The notes: generated by a model not told the origin, from the letters alone. DNA of 64,000 nucleotides from Mesorhizobium helmanticense (GCF_003034915.1 NZ_PZJX01000050.1:62001-126000); one strand, 5' to 3'. Shown: positions 7,453 through 16,422, counted from the stretch's first letter. Program-made: numbers and translations.

Positions 7453-8922
7453 CTAAGCCCCGCTCGCCGCCAGCAGCGACAGCGTGCGTACATTGTCGGA
7501 GCCTTCGAAGTCGGCAAGCCGCGTCGGGTATTGCCCCGTAAAACAGGCGTCGCAGAATTGCGGCTGCTCATTGTCGCGGCCGGCTTCGCCGACGGCGCGG
7601 TAGAGGCCGTCGATAGTGAGGAAGCCAAGCGAATCGACGCGGATGAAATCGGCCATCTCTTCCACCGACATGCGCGATGCCAAAAGCTTCGATTTCTCCG
7701 GCGTGTCGACGCCATAAAAGCACGAGGCGCGCGTCGGCGGCGAGGCGATGCGCATATGCACTTCCTTGGCGCCGGCGTCGCGCACCATCTGCACGATCTT
7801 CTGGCTGGTGGTGCCGCGCACGATCGAGTCATCGACCAGCACCACGCGCTTGCCTTCGATCATGCGGCGGTTGGCATTGTGCTTGAGCTTGACGCCCATG
7901 TGGCGGATCGAATCGCCCGGCTGGATGAAGGTGCGGCCGACATAGTGGTTGCGGATGATGCCAAGCTCGAACGGAATGCCCGCGGCCTGGGAGAAACCGA
8001 TTGCCGCCGGCGTGCCCGAATCCGGCACCGGCACGACGATGTCGGCCTCCACGGGGCTTTCGAGCGCCAGCTCGGCGCCGATGCGCTTGCGCACCTCATA
8101 GACGTTGCGGCCTTCGACCGAGGAATCCGGTCGCGCGAAATAGACATATTCGAAGATGCAGAAGCGGGTCTTCTGCGGCTCGAAGGGGAACAGGCTCTCA
8201 ATGCCCTTGGCGGTGACGACGACCATCTCGCCGGGCTTCAGGTCGCGCACGAAACGCGCGCCGATGATGTCGAGCGCGCAGGTTTCGGAAGCCAGGATCC
8301 AGGCGCCGTCGAGGTCGCCCAGCACCAGCGGGCGGATGCCGAGCGGATCGCGGCAGCCGATCATCTTCTTGGCCGTCATCGCCACCAGCGAGAAGGCGCC
8401 TTCGACCTGGCGCACCGCGTCGATGAAGCGCGAATTCAGGTCGCGCTCCTTTGAGGTGGCGACCAGATGCAGGATCGTCTCGGTGTCGGAGGTCGACGAA
8501 AAGATCGCGCCCTGTTTCTGCAGCGCGCGCTGCACGGTCATGGCGTTGGTGAGGTTGCCATTGTGGGCGACGGCGAAACCGCCATCGGCGAGTTCGGCGA
8601 AAAATGGCTGGATGTTGCGCAGGCCGGCGCCGCCGGTGGTGGCGTAGCGCGTGTGACCGATGGCGCGGTTGCCTTGCAGGCTGTCGATGACATGCTGCTT
8701 GGTGAAGGTGTCGCCGATCAGGCCGACATGGCGTTCGACATGGAACTGGGTGCCGTCATAGGAAACGATGCCGGCCGCTTCCTGGCCGCGATGCTGGAGC
8801 GCATGCAGACCGAGCGTGACGATGGCTGCGGCGTCCTGCCGGCCGAAAATGCCGAACACGCCGCATTCGTCGTGGAAATGGTCGTCGGCTTCGGCGGAAA
8901 GCACGTCGTCTGCGTCTGCCAT
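7453..8922 (-). CDS. purF: Amidophosphoribosyltransferase (PurF)
   Basis: This enzyme makes phosphoribosylamine from PRPP and glutamine, the first committed step of purine synthesis, in the cytoplasm. The 489-residue protein has an N-terminal Ntn glutaminase domain whose nucleophile is C20 (DECGVFGIFG), exposed after removal of a 19-residue propeptide. The PRPP loop VVLVDDSIVRGT is near 360. C255, C401, C457 and C460 (CIFEYVYF, CFYG, CDAC) match the four ligands of the iron-sulfur cluster in the Bacillus-type enzyme. cvpA lies upstream on the same strand, a common pairing, but here the DUF4826 gene is inserted between them on the opposite strand. Confidence 0.98.
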   Translation of the reverse strand: MADADDVLSAEADDHFHDECGVFGIFGRQDAAAIVTLGLHALQHRGQEAAGIVSYDGTQFHVERHVGLIGDTFTKQHVIDSLQGNRAIGHTRYATTGGAGLRNIQPFFAELADGGFAVAHNGNLTNAMTVQRALQKQGAIFSSTSDTETILHLVATSKERDLNSRFIDAVRQVEGAFSLVAMTAKKMIGCRDPLGIRPLVLGDLDGAWILASETCALDIIGARFVRDLKPGEMVVVTAKGIESLFPFEPQKTRFCIFEYVYFARPDSSVEGRNVYEVRKRIGAELALESPVEADIVVPVPDSGTPAAIGFSQAAGIPFELGIIRNHYVGRTFIQPGDSIRHMGVKLKHNANRRMIEGKRVVLVDDSIVRGTTSQKIVQMVRDAGAKEVHMRIASPPTRASCFYGVDTPEKSKLLASRMSVEEMADFIRVDSLGFLTIDGLYRAVGEAGRDNEQPQFCDACFTGQYPTRLADFEGSDNVRTLSLLAASGA

Positions 8923-9054
8923 CTCTTAGAGCCTCATTGTGGAAAGGCGTCATATAATGCAGTCGGTCAGTCAATGCCACTGGCAAATCAGAATGCCGCG
9001 TTGTTATGCTTGTCAACTATTCGGTAGCGTTGTCCTCCACACAGGTCGTTGCAA

Positions 9055-9510
9055 ATGCAGGATGAACCCGACGAGGCCGAAGAAGAAGCTTGGTGCGAAT
9101 CGCAACGCCAATACGTGCTCGGTTATCTGGGTCGCGAGAATTTGAAACATGGCAGGGTGGGAGAATGGCCTGCCTGGCATGTTTATCCGTATGTTGCGGT
9201 TTGGGCGATCGAAAGCATCGAGCATCCAGAGTGGGTTGGTTGGTGGGCAATCTCTGGCGACCTACCAACCGACTACATCAGCTGCGGACCGGACGGGACT
9301 CCTCGGGCCGCCGTTCGGGACTTCGGCTTGCGCTGGAAGGAAGTGGCGGCAGCAATGGCTGAAGGACGAGAGCACGAAGAATTTACAACCGGCGGCCCTG
9401 AACACGCCACAACATTGGCGCCTCTGCTTCGATCGAGGGCAAAGATACTGCTCGACTGGGCGAGTGACGATAGCGTTTGGGATGCTCCCGAAGCGCCCTC
9501 GAAAGCTTGA
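9055..9510 (+). CDS. DUF4826 family protein
   Basis: A 151-residue acidic, probably cytoplasmic protein. The segments PAWHVYPYVAVWAIES, EHPEWVGWWAISGDLPTDY and a following PRAAVRDF match my memory of the DUF4826 family, whose function is unknown. The ATG at 9055 follows AGGTCG at a suitable distance; an in-frame TTG six bases earlier is less likely. It is divergent from purF and converges with cvpA, and it seems to be a single-gene transcript inserted into the usual cvpA-purF neighbourhood. Confidence 0.7.
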   Translation: MQDEPDEAEEEAWCESQRQYVLGYLGRENLKHGRVGEWPAWHVYPYVAVWAIESIEHPEWVGWWAISGDLPTDYISCGPDGTPRAAVRDFGLRWKEVAAAMAEGREHEEFTTGGPEHATTLAPLLRSRAKILLDWASDDSVWDAPEAPSKA

Positions 9511-9532
9511 CCCAATGCGCTGAGGCAGAACT

Positions 9533-10216
9533 TCAGTTTGCCGGCGCCGGAGTAGCCGGTGGGGTGGCTGGGGCGTTGTCGGCCGGCGGCGCGTCGGTTT
9601 CGCTATCGTCTGGCACCGGGGCTTCGTCGCCGGTTGCCGGGGCATCAGCCGCAGGCGCGTCGGGAGCCGCCGGCGTCTCGGCGCCGGCCTCGGGTGCGGC
9701 CGGCTGATTCGGGTTGAGCTGCTTGAGGATGGTGTTTTCCGGATCCTCGGGCAGCATGCTTTCGAGTTTGGCGCCGATCGATTCCAGCAGCGGCCGCGAT
9801 TTGGCGTTGGCGACCCATCCTGGAGCCTTGGTGCCGGCCAGCCAGTTGAAGAACAGCAAGGCCACCGCGACGACCAGGATGCCGCGCGCCGCGCCATAGA
9901 GGAAGCCCAGCGTGCGGTCGAGCGCGCCGATCCTGGAATCGATGATCCAGTCGGCGAGCTTCATGGTGATGACGGAAACCACGATGAGCGCAATGACGAA
10001 GACGATGCCGGCGGACGCCGCCATGGCGATCTTCTCATTGTCGATATAGGGCTGAACGTAAGGCAGGACCGGCTTGTACAGGAAGAATGCCGCAGCCGCC
10101 GCTGCTATCCAGGCGATGATGGACAGGATCTCGCGTGAAAAGCCGCGAACCATGGCGAGCATCGCCGAGACCAGGGTGAAGCCGACGAGAATTCCGTCAA
10201 GCAGCGTAATCGGCAT
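9533..10216 (-). CDS. cvpA: CvpA family inner-membrane protein
   Basis: A 227-residue membrane protein with four hydrophobic segments in residues 1-125, starting with the typical LLDGILVGFTLVSAMLAMVRGF opening of CvpA. In enterobacteria CvpA is needed for colicin V production and affects purine-related and envelope phenotypes; its molecular role is unclear. The last 50 or so residues are an Ala/Pro/Asp-rich, probably disordered tail. It lies 48 bases downstream of radA on the same strand and is likely co-transcribed with it. Confidence 0.9.
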   Translation of the reverse strand: MPITLLDGILVGFTLVSAMLAMVRGFSREILSIIAWIAAAAAAFFLYKPVLPYVQPYIDNEKIAMAASAGIVFVIALIVVSVITMKLADWIIDSRIGALDRTLGFLYGAARGILVVAVALLFFNWLAGTKAPGWVANAKSRPLLESIGAKLESMLPEDPENTILKQLNPNQPAAPEAGAETPAAPDAPAADAPATGDEAPVPDDSETDAPPADNAPATPPATPAPAN

Positions 10217-10264
10217 GTCTTTGGCCCCACTCCGATCTCTTTTTCACAACTCGGGCGAGTCGCG

Positions 10265-11683
10265 TCACTCTTGCTCGTCGGCGCGGCTGCGCCGTGAGCC
10301 GGCTATCCGCGCCACGAGGTCGGCCAGTTCGGTGGGCTGGAAAGCGCAGGCCCCTATCCCCCCGGCTCCATTGCCACCAACAAGTTCCTCGCTGCCCAAG
10401 GGCAGAACCGCACTTCCAAAACCCAGCTTTTCGGCTTCCTTGAGGCGCTGCTGCGCATGCGCAACCGGCCTCACGGCGCCCGAAAGGCTGATTTCGCCGA
10501 AATAGACGCAATCGGCCGGAAGGGCAAGACCGGTGAGCGACGAAACCAGTGCAGCGGCAACCGCGAGATCGGCGGCAGGCTCCGTGATGCGGTAGCCGCC
10601 GGCGACGTTGAGATAGACGTCGTGCGTGCCGAAGCGGACCCCGCAATGGGCTTCGAGAACGGCGAGGATCATCGACAGCCGGGCGCCGTCCCAGCCGACG
10701 ACGGCACGGCGCGGCGTGCCCAGCGACGAGGGCGCCACCAGCGCCTGGATCTCGACCAGCACCGGACGCGTACCTTCCATGCCGGCGAAAACCGCGGCAC
10801 CCGGCGATTTTGCATGGCGTTCGCCGAGAAAGAGTTCGGACGGATTGGCGACCTCGCGCAGGCCCTTGTCCGACATTTCGAAGACGCCGATTTCGTCGGT
10901 CGGTCCGAACCGGTTCTTGACCGTGCGCAGGATGCGGTAGTGGTGGCCGCCTTCGCCCTCGAAATAGAGCACGGCGTCGACCATGTGCTCGACCACGCGC
11001 GGCCCGGCGATCTGGCCTTCCTTGGTGACGTGGCCGACGAGCACGATCGCCGCGCCTGTCGATTTCGCATAGCGGATCATCGCCTGGGCGGCGGCGCGCA
11101 CCTGGGTGACGGTGCCGGGCGCCGAATCGGCCATGTCGGTCCACAAGGTCTGGATCGAATCGAGGATCACCAGGTCCGGCCGCTTGCCGTCGGCGATGGT
11201 GGCCAGAATGTCCTCGACATTCGTCTCGGCCGCCAGCTCCACCGGGGTGTCGGCAACGCCGAGCCGCTGCGCCCGCAACCTGATCTGGGCGACGGCCTCT
11301 TCGCCCGAGACATAGACGATGCGGTGGCCCTTTGCCGCGAGTGCCGCGGCCGCCTGCGTCAAGAGCGTCGACTTGCCGATCCCCGGATCGCCGCCGACCA
11401 GAAGTGCGGAACCGCGGACAAAACCGCCGCCGGTGGCGCGGTCGAGCTCGCCGATGCCGGAAACGATGCGCGGCGCATCCTCGATGTCGCCGGAGAGGCT
11501 GGTCAGCACCACGGCGCGGCCCTTGCGCGCGTTGCGGGTGTTGGCCGGGCCTGAACCTATACCGCCTGCCGTGCCTTCCTCGACCAGCGTGTTCCACTCG
11601 CCACAGGCGTCGCATTTGCCGGCCCAGCGCTGATGCACCGATCCGCAATTCTGGCAGATGAATTGGACGCGCGATTTGGCCAA
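10265..11683 (-). CDS. radA: DNA repair protein RadA
   Basis: A 472-residue RecA-like ATPase that helps to process recombination intermediates by extending heteroduplex DNA. The N-terminal C4 zinc finger uses C10, C13, C24 and C27; Walker A GGDPGIGKST is at 97-106; the RadA-specific KNRFG motif follows near residue 260; and the C-terminal third is the Lon-protease-like domain, which binds DNA and has no protease activity. It starts at ATG 11683. A family A repeat arm sits between it and dnaB upstream, and cvpA follows. Confidence 0.97.
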   Translation of the reverse strand: MAKSRVQFICQNCGSVHQRWAGKCDACGEWNTLVEEGTAGGIGSGPANTRNARKGRAVVLTSLSGDIEDAPRIVSGIGELDRATGGGFVRGSALLVGGDPGIGKSTLLTQAAAALAAKGHRIVYVSGEEAVAQIRLRAQRLGVADTPVELAAETNVEDILATIADGKRPDLVILDSIQTLWTDMADSAPGTVTQVRAAAQAMIRYAKSTGAAIVLVGHVTKEGQIAGPRVVEHMVDAVLYFEGEGGHHYRILRTVKNRFGPTDEIGVFEMSDKGLREVANPSELFLGERHAKSPGAAVFAGMEGTRPVLVEIQALVAPSSLGTPRRAVVGWDGARLSMILAVLEAHCGVRFGTHDVYLNVAGGYRITEPAADLAVAAALVSSLTGLALPADCVYFGEISLSGAVRPVAHAQQRLKEAEKLGFGSAVLPLGSEELVGGNGAGGIGACAFQPTELADLVARIAGSRRSRADEQE

Positions 11684-11725
11684 TCTGCTACCTTCCCGCC
11701 AATTGGCGAGGGCCGTGATCTTTCG

Positions 11726-11772
11726 CGCCCCCCTCTGTCCTGCCGGACATCTCCCCCACGAGGGGGGAGATC
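11726..11772. repeat. Family A intergenic repeat, single arm
   Basis: One copy of the right-hand arm of family A (CCCCCCTCTGTCCTGCCGGA then CTCCCCCACGAGGGGGGAG), without a matching left arm. The flank GGGTTTCGCCAA..GTTGCGAC also matches the flank of copy 2 at 7420-7446. It lies in the 140-base gap between dnaB and radA. Confidence 0.75.
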
Positions 11773-11823
11773 GGACTGCGCGTGGGGTTTCGCCAAGTTT
11801 CTGTTGCGACCGAGGACAAGCGG

Positions 11824-13314
11824 CTACTCAAACCTCTCCGCAATATGATGCTCTTCCGCAAGGTCGGAGAAGCGGGTGAACTCGCCCTGGAAGGCGAGGC
11901 TGACCGAGCCGGTCGGCCCATGGCGCTGCTTGGCGACGATGACCTCAGCCTTGCCGCGCATCTCGTTCATCTCGTTTTCCCATTTGATGTATTCGTCGGT
12001 GCCGGGTTTCGGCTCGCGGTTCTTCAGATAATATTCCTCGCGGTAGACGAACATCACCACGTCGGCGTCCTGCTCGATCGAGCCCGATTCGCGCAGATCG
12101 GAGAGTTGCGGGCGTTTGTCGTCGCGGCTCTCGACCTGGCGCGACAGCTGCGACAGCGCGATGATCGGCACCGCAAGCTCCTTGGCCAGCGCCTTCAGCC
12201 CGGTGGTGATCTCGGTGATTTCCTGTACGCGGTTCTGCGAGGCCCTGGCGCTCGATCCTTGCATCAGCTGGATATAATCGATGACGATGACGTCGAGGCC
12301 GCGCTGCCGTTTCAGCCGACGCGCGCGCGCCGACAATTGTGCGATGGAAATACCGCCGGTCTGGTCGATGAACAGCGGGATCTTCTGCATGGTCTGCGAG
12401 CAGGCGACCAGCTTCTCGAAATCCATCTCGCTGATCTCACCGCGGCGGATTTTCGACGACGGGATTTCGGTCTGCTCGGAGATGATGCGGGTGGCGAGCT
12501 GTTCCGACGACATTTCGAGCGAGAAGAAGCCGACGACGCCGCCATTGGCCGCCTTGAACGAACCGTCGGCCTGCTGCGCCGGCACATAGGCCTCGGCGAT
12601 GTTGAAAGCCATGTTGGTGGCAAGCGAGGTCTTGCCCATGCCGGGACGGCCGGCGATGATGATCAGGTCGGAGGGCTGCAGGCCGCCCATGCGGCGGTCG
12701 AGATCGCGCAGGCCCGTGGCGACGCCCGACAAATGCCCGTCGCGCATATAGGCGGCGTTGGCCATGTCGACGGCGGTCTTGACCGCGTCGGTGAAGCTCT
12801 CGAAGCCGCCATCGTAGCGACCGGTCTCGGCCAATTCGAACAGGCGCCGCTCGGCATCCTCGATCTGCTCGGACGGCGACATGTCGACCGGCGCGTCATA
12901 GGCGATGTTGACCATGTCCTCGCCGACGGTGATCAGCGCGCGCCGCGTGGCGAGATCGTAAATGGCGCGGCCGTAGTCGGCGGCGTTGACGACGGTGACA
13001 GCCTCGACGGCCAGCCGCACGACATATTGCGCCACCGTCATGTCGCCGACCTTCTCGTCGGCCGGCAGGAAGGTCTTCAGCGTTATCGGCGTCGCTATCT
13101 TGCCCATGCGGATAAGCTCGGCCGCAACCTCGAAGATCTTTCTATGCAGCGGCTCGTAGAAATGACCCGACTTGAGAAAGTCCGAGACACGGTAGAAGGC
13201 ATCATTGTTGACGAGGATGGCGCCGAGCAGCGCCTGCTCCGCCTCGATGTTGTTCGGTGCCTCGCGATAGAGCGGTTGTTCCGCGACGCCGAATTTTCGC
13301 GCTGCCTCTGCCAT
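11824..13314 (-). CDS. dnaB: Replicative DNA helicase DnaB
   Basis: The hexameric 5'-3' helicase of the replication fork, 496 residues. The N-terminal helical domain (about 20-120; NNIEAEQALLGAIL is diagnostic) binds primase, and the C-terminal RecA-like domain carries Walker A GRPGMGKTS near 222-230 and the DVIVIDYIQLM Walker B segment. No intein or frameshift is seen. It starts at ATG 13314; the 250-base region upstream, to the Rsm22 gene, has no gene I can support and presumably holds the promoter. Confidence 0.98.
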   Translation of the reverse strand: MAEAARKFGVAEQPLYREAPNNIEAEQALLGAILVNNDAFYRVSDFLKSGHFYEPLHRKIFEVAAELIRMGKIATPITLKTFLPADEKVGDMTVAQYVVRLAVEAVTVVNAADYGRAIYDLATRRALITVGEDMVNIAYDAPVDMSPSEQIEDAERRLFELAETGRYDGGFESFTDAVKTAVDMANAAYMRDGHLSGVATGLRDLDRRMGGLQPSDLIIIAGRPGMGKTSLATNMAFNIAEAYVPAQQADGSFKAANGGVVGFFSLEMSSEQLATRIISEQTEIPSSKIRRGEISEMDFEKLVACSQTMQKIPLFIDQTGGISIAQLSARARRLKRQRGLDVIVIDYIQLMQGSSARASQNRVQEITEITTGLKALAKELAVPIIALSQLSRQVESRDDKRPQLSDLRESGSIEQDADVVMFVYREEYYLKNREPKPGTDEYIKWENEMNEMRGKAEVIVAKQRHGPTGSVSLAFQGEFTRFSDLAEEHHIAERFE

Positions 13315-13564
13315 GATGTCCCCGATTTCGATCCCGGCCCCTCGATACCAGAACGAGAAAGAGCCGGTGCTGACTTATATGCATCACTCGTACTCAATCG
13401 GCGTTGATGCCCGCTGTTCACAGGAACGGCAAACAGTCCACAGGACAGAATTCCCGGGCTCTGATTCCATTTGACTCGGCAAGGCTGCGATTCTACGCGA
13501 TGCATTGAACAAATCAAGAACAAAAATCGGAGAGCCGGACGCTGCGCGAGCCATCGGCGCGAGA

Positions 13565-14527
13565 TTAGATTGAGTCGCCCCAGTCGAGCCGTCGCGCCAG
13601 CCTGAACGCATCGCCATCGCGCTTGGTGAACAGTTTTTCGCCGGCGCTGCCATCCTTTTGGCAGAGCTTGAGCAGAACCTTGCCTGAACCGGATTTCGGC
13701 GGCGCGATCACCCGCGCGGCACGGGATGGGGCAGGGTGCCGCGAGGCGGCGACATAGATGAATTTCTCGTCCTCCCAAGGCACGTCGGCGTCCTTGGCCA
13801 GCCGGTGCAGGCGCGAGCGGGCGACGCGACGCGAAAAATGGCACCAGTCGGGCGCGGCGAGCGGGCAGGGCATCTCATGCGGACAAGGCGCAAGAACATG
13901 CGCGCCGGCCTCGACCAATTGCCTGCGCGCGGCAAGAATCCGCTGCCAGCCGGCCGGCGTGCCCGGCTCGACGATCAGGAGGGTATCGGCAGTGAGCTGC
14001 CAGAGCCTGGCGACGAGCTTGGGCAGCGACGCCGGCGTAATCTCATCCAGCACATAGGCACAGGTGACCAGATCGGCCGGCTTGAGCGCGCCAAGGTCGA
14101 TGGTGACATCGCCGGCCAGCCAGGCGATCCTGGCCGTGATCGCCTCAGTGGCAAGAGCCTCGCCGACCCGGCGCACCGCGGCGCTTGCCTCGATCAGCAC
14201 AGCATCTTCGAGGTCGGGCCACAGATCGGCCGTGGCCCAAAGCACCGTACCAGGGCCGGCGCCGACATCGAGCAGGGTTTTCGGTGTGTAAGCGGGCCGC
14301 GCCTCGCTGACCGCATCCAGGCAGGCGCGTACGGCGGCGTAGGTCGCCGGCAGCCGCGTCGCCAGATAGGCCTTCACCGCCATCTCCTCGGCCATGTGCA
14401 GGCGGCCGTCGCGCAGTTCGGCGCGGTAGCGGTCCGATAGCGTCCTTGCCGCTTGCTTGAGCACAGCCAGCGGCACTTTTTCGAGAATGCGCTCGACACC
14501 TTGCCGAAGTGGAGCAGGCAGCTCCAT
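13565..14527 (-). CDS. Small ribosomal subunit Rsm22/METTL17-like methyltransferase-fold protein
   Basis: A 320-residue protein of the Rsm22 family, linked to small-subunit ribosome assembly in mitochondria. The SAM-fold motif LLDVGAGPGT is at 85-94. Cysteines C215, C221, C229 (PCPHEMPCPLAAPDWC) and C289 have the spacing of the four-cysteine iron-sulfur motif described for mitochondrial METTL17/Rsm22, so a cluster is likely. The ATG at 14527 overlaps the ynfA stop by one base (TGATG), which suggests translational coupling; the frame stays open upstream but without family similarity. The bacterial function is not established. Confidence 0.85.
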   Translation of the reverse strand: MELPAPLRQGVERILEKVPLAVLKQAARTLSDRYRAELRDGRLHMAEEMAVKAYLATRLPATYAAVRACLDAVSEARPAYTPKTLLDVGAGPGTVLWATADLWPDLEDAVLIEASAAVRRVGEALATEAITARIAWLAGDVTIDLGALKPADLVTCAYVLDEITPASLPKLVARLWQLTADTLLIVEPGTPAGWQRILAARRQLVEAGAHVLAPCPHEMPCPLAAPDWCHFSRRVARSRLHRLAKDADVPWEDEKFIYVAASRHPAPSRAARVIAPPKSGSGKVLLKLCQKDGSAGEKLFTKRDGDAFRLARRLDWGDSI

Positions 14528-14850
14528 CACGCCCCCCGAGGCGCAAGCAGGATGACCGAGGCGCCAATGATGGAGAGCGCCGCACCGGCGAGATCCCAGC
14601 GGTCGGGGCGCACCCCTTCCACCAGCCACAGCCAGCCCAGCGCTGCCGCGATGTAGATGCCGCCATAGGCGGCATAGGCGCGGCCGGCGGCTGACGTGTC
14701 GACCAGAGCCAGCAGGAAGCCGAACAAAGCGAGGCAGACGAGGCCCGGCACCAGCCACAGCGGCGACTTTTCCAGCCGCCACCACGCCCAGAACGAAAAG
14801 CAGCCGGCGATCTCGGCAAGTGCTGCGGCGACATAGAGGAGATAGGTCAT
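14527..14850 (-). CDS. YnfA/UPF0060 family membrane protein
   Basis: A 107-residue protein with four hydrophobic helices. The ALAEIAGCF start, the AGRAYAAYGGIYIAAALGWLW core and the final DWxGAAxxxxGxxxI pattern are diagnostic of YnfA (SMR-like proteins related to the DMT superfamily). Some members have been linked to export of toxic compounds, but the function is generally unclear. The ATG directly abuts a 12-bp hairpin, leaving no room for a normal ribosome site. It is followed by the Rsm22-like gene with a one-base overlap. Confidence 0.9.
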   Translation of the reverse strand: MTYLLYVAAALAEIAGCFSFWAWWRLEKSPLWLVPGLVCLALFGFLLALVDTSAAGRAYAAYGGIYIAAALGWLWLVEGVRPDRWDLAGAALSIIGASVILLAPRGA

Positions 14851-14851
14851 G

Positions 14852-14881
14852 AAAAAGGTCTCGCGGTGACGAGACCTTTTT
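14852..14881. terminator. Perfect 12-bp hairpin, bidirectional terminator abutting the ynfA start
   Basis: AAAAAGGTCTCG and CGAGACCTTTTT pair perfectly around a six-base loop, with A/T runs on both sides, so it can end transcription in either direction. It lies 48 bases after the cfa stop and one base before the ynfA start codon. The likely role is cfa termination. If transcripts read through, the hairpin would bury the ynfA initiation region. Confidence 0.8.
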
Positions 14882-14929
14882 CAGCGTGCAGGCCTGCAAT
14901 GGCAAGCGGCAATGGCGCAGTCGCCGGGT

Positions 14930-16219
14930 CTATTCCGGATCCGCCACCTTGCGGCGCCGGGCGGGCTTGGCGGCAGGGGCCTTTTCGCGATGCCCCATGT
15001 CGCGCATCTCCAGCGCCTTTTCGCATTTGGCCATGTAGTCGCGCGACATCGGCAGCGTGTCGTTCTTCTTGGCGATCTGGATCTGGAAGATCACCAGATC
15101 CTGCCAGCGGAAAGCGGCTTCCGAGGCTGCCAGGTAGAACTCCCACATGCGGCAGAAACGCTCGTCATAGATCGCCTTGGCCTTGTCGCGGTTGGCGGCG
15201 AAGCGCTGGCCCCAGTGCTTCAGCGTGTCGGCATAGTGCAGCCGCAGGATCTCGATGTCGGTGACGACAAGCCCCGACTTCTCGATCGCCGGCATCACTT
15301 CGGACAGTGACGGGATATAGCCGCCCGGAAAAATATATTTGCGGATGAAGGCGCTGGTCGCCCACGGCACCCCGGAGCGGCCGATCGTGTGCAGCAGCAT
15401 GACGCCGTCCGGCTTGAGCAGCGTCGCCGACTTGTCGAAGAAGGTGCGGAAATGGTTGACGCCGACATGCTCGAACATGCCGACCGAGACGATGCGGTCG
15501 AAACGCTCATTGAGTTCGCGGTAGTCCTTCAGTTCGAAGTGCACCCGGTTTTCCAGGCCTTGCGCATGGGCGCGATCGGTGGCGACGCCATGCTGCTCCG
15601 TCGACAGCGTCACGCCCTGCACGTCCACGTCGAACGATTTCGCCAGATAGAGGCCGAGCCCGCCCCAGCCGGAGCCGATGTCGAGCACCGTCTGGCCCGC
15701 CTTCAGCCTGAGCTTGGCGGCGATGTGGCGTTTCTTGGCGGCCTGCGCCTCGTCGAGTGTCATATCCGGCTGCTCGAAATAGGCGCAGGAATACTGCATG
15801 TCCTCGTCGAGGAAGAGCCGGTAGAGGTCGCCCGACAGGTCGTAGTGGCGCTGCACGTTGCGGCGCGCTCGCGCGGCCGTGTTGATCTGCTGCAGGCGAC
15901 GAAAGGCGTGGCGCAGGCCCTCGATCGCCTTCGACCAGGTGGCGTCGATGCCGCCGCTGCCCATGTTCTGGAAAGCGATGCGCATCAGACCCAGAACGCC
16001 GCCTTCAAGGATGTCGAGCTCGCCGTCCATGTAGGCTTCCGGCACCGCCAGCATTGGATCGAAGGTGATGGCACGCTCGGCGTGCCTGGTCTTGATGTGC
16101 ATGTGTACCGGCTCGCCGGAACCGTCGCCGAAAATCACTGACAGGCCCTTGGGTCCGGTTACCTTGAGATTGCCGGTACGCACCAGGCGGTCAAGTACGC
16201 GCTTCAACAGAATATTCAT
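14930..16219 (-). CDS. cfa: Cyclopropane-fatty-acyl-phospholipid synthase
   Basis: This enzyme adds a methylene group from S-adenosylmethionine to unsaturated acyl chains of membrane phospholipids, usually in stationary phase or acid stress. The protein has 429 residues; the segment RHYDLSGDLYRLFLDEDMQYSCAYF (about 124-148, with C145) and the SAM motif VLDIGSGWGG at 178-187 are diagnostic. The ATG at 16219 has AGGGG ten bases upstream. A Lys/Arg-rich tail (KPARRRKVADPE) follows the domain. It is probably monocistronic, ending at the 12-bp hairpin before ynfA. Confidence 0.95.
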   Translation of the reverse strand: MNILLKRVLDRLVRTGNLKVTGPKGLSVIFGDGSGEPVHMHIKTRHAERAITFDPMLAVPEAYMDGELDILEGGVLGLMRIAFQNMGSGGIDATWSKAIEGLRHAFRRLQQINTAARARRNVQRHYDLSGDLYRLFLDEDMQYSCAYFEQPDMTLDEAQAAKKRHIAAKLRLKAGQTVLDIGSGWGGLGLYLAKSFDVDVQGVTLSTEQHGVATDRAHAQGLENRVHFELKDYRELNERFDRIVSVGMFEHVGVNHFRTFFDKSATLLKPDGVMLLHTIGRSGVPWATSAFIRKYIFPGGYIPSLSEVMPAIEKSGLVVTDIEILRLHYADTLKHWGQRFAANRDKAKAIYDERFCRMWEFYLAASEAAFRWQDLVIFQIQIAKKNDTLPMSRDYMAKCEKALEMRDMGHREKAPAAKPARRRKVADPE

Positions 16220-16257
16220 GACCAAACGTCCCCTCTCGGTCAGACAGGCTGTTCGCG

Positions 16258-16350
16258 CATGAAATCGCTACCGATTTCGGCAAGGAGCATGCGCCCTAGT
16301 CAACGTGCCACAACGTCCTTTGCGCGTCCAAACGACGCGCGACGTCGTAG
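16258..16350. repeat. Intergenic repeat, family D, copy 1
   Basis: A conserved block GAAATCG..ACCGATTTCGGCAA (an inverted repeat) with a CATGCGCC stretch, a 22-base spacer, then a GTCCTTTGCGCGTCC block and a small GACGCGCG palindrome. The same arrangement occurs at 30126-30215. It lies upstream of cfa and may overlap its promoter region. Confidence 0.65.
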
Positions 16351-16392
16351 TCTGCAACAATATATAGGGGTTCGAAAAGTTCCTTTTGGCAC

Positions 16393-16422
16393 AAAAATGC
16401 CCGGGCGAGAGGCCCGGGCATT
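16393..16422 (-). terminator. Intrinsic terminator of rplI
   Basis: On the minus strand an 11-bp GC-rich stem (AATGCCCGGGC with its complement) around a five-base loop is followed by five T residues, 66 bases after the rplI stop. Confidence 0.9.
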
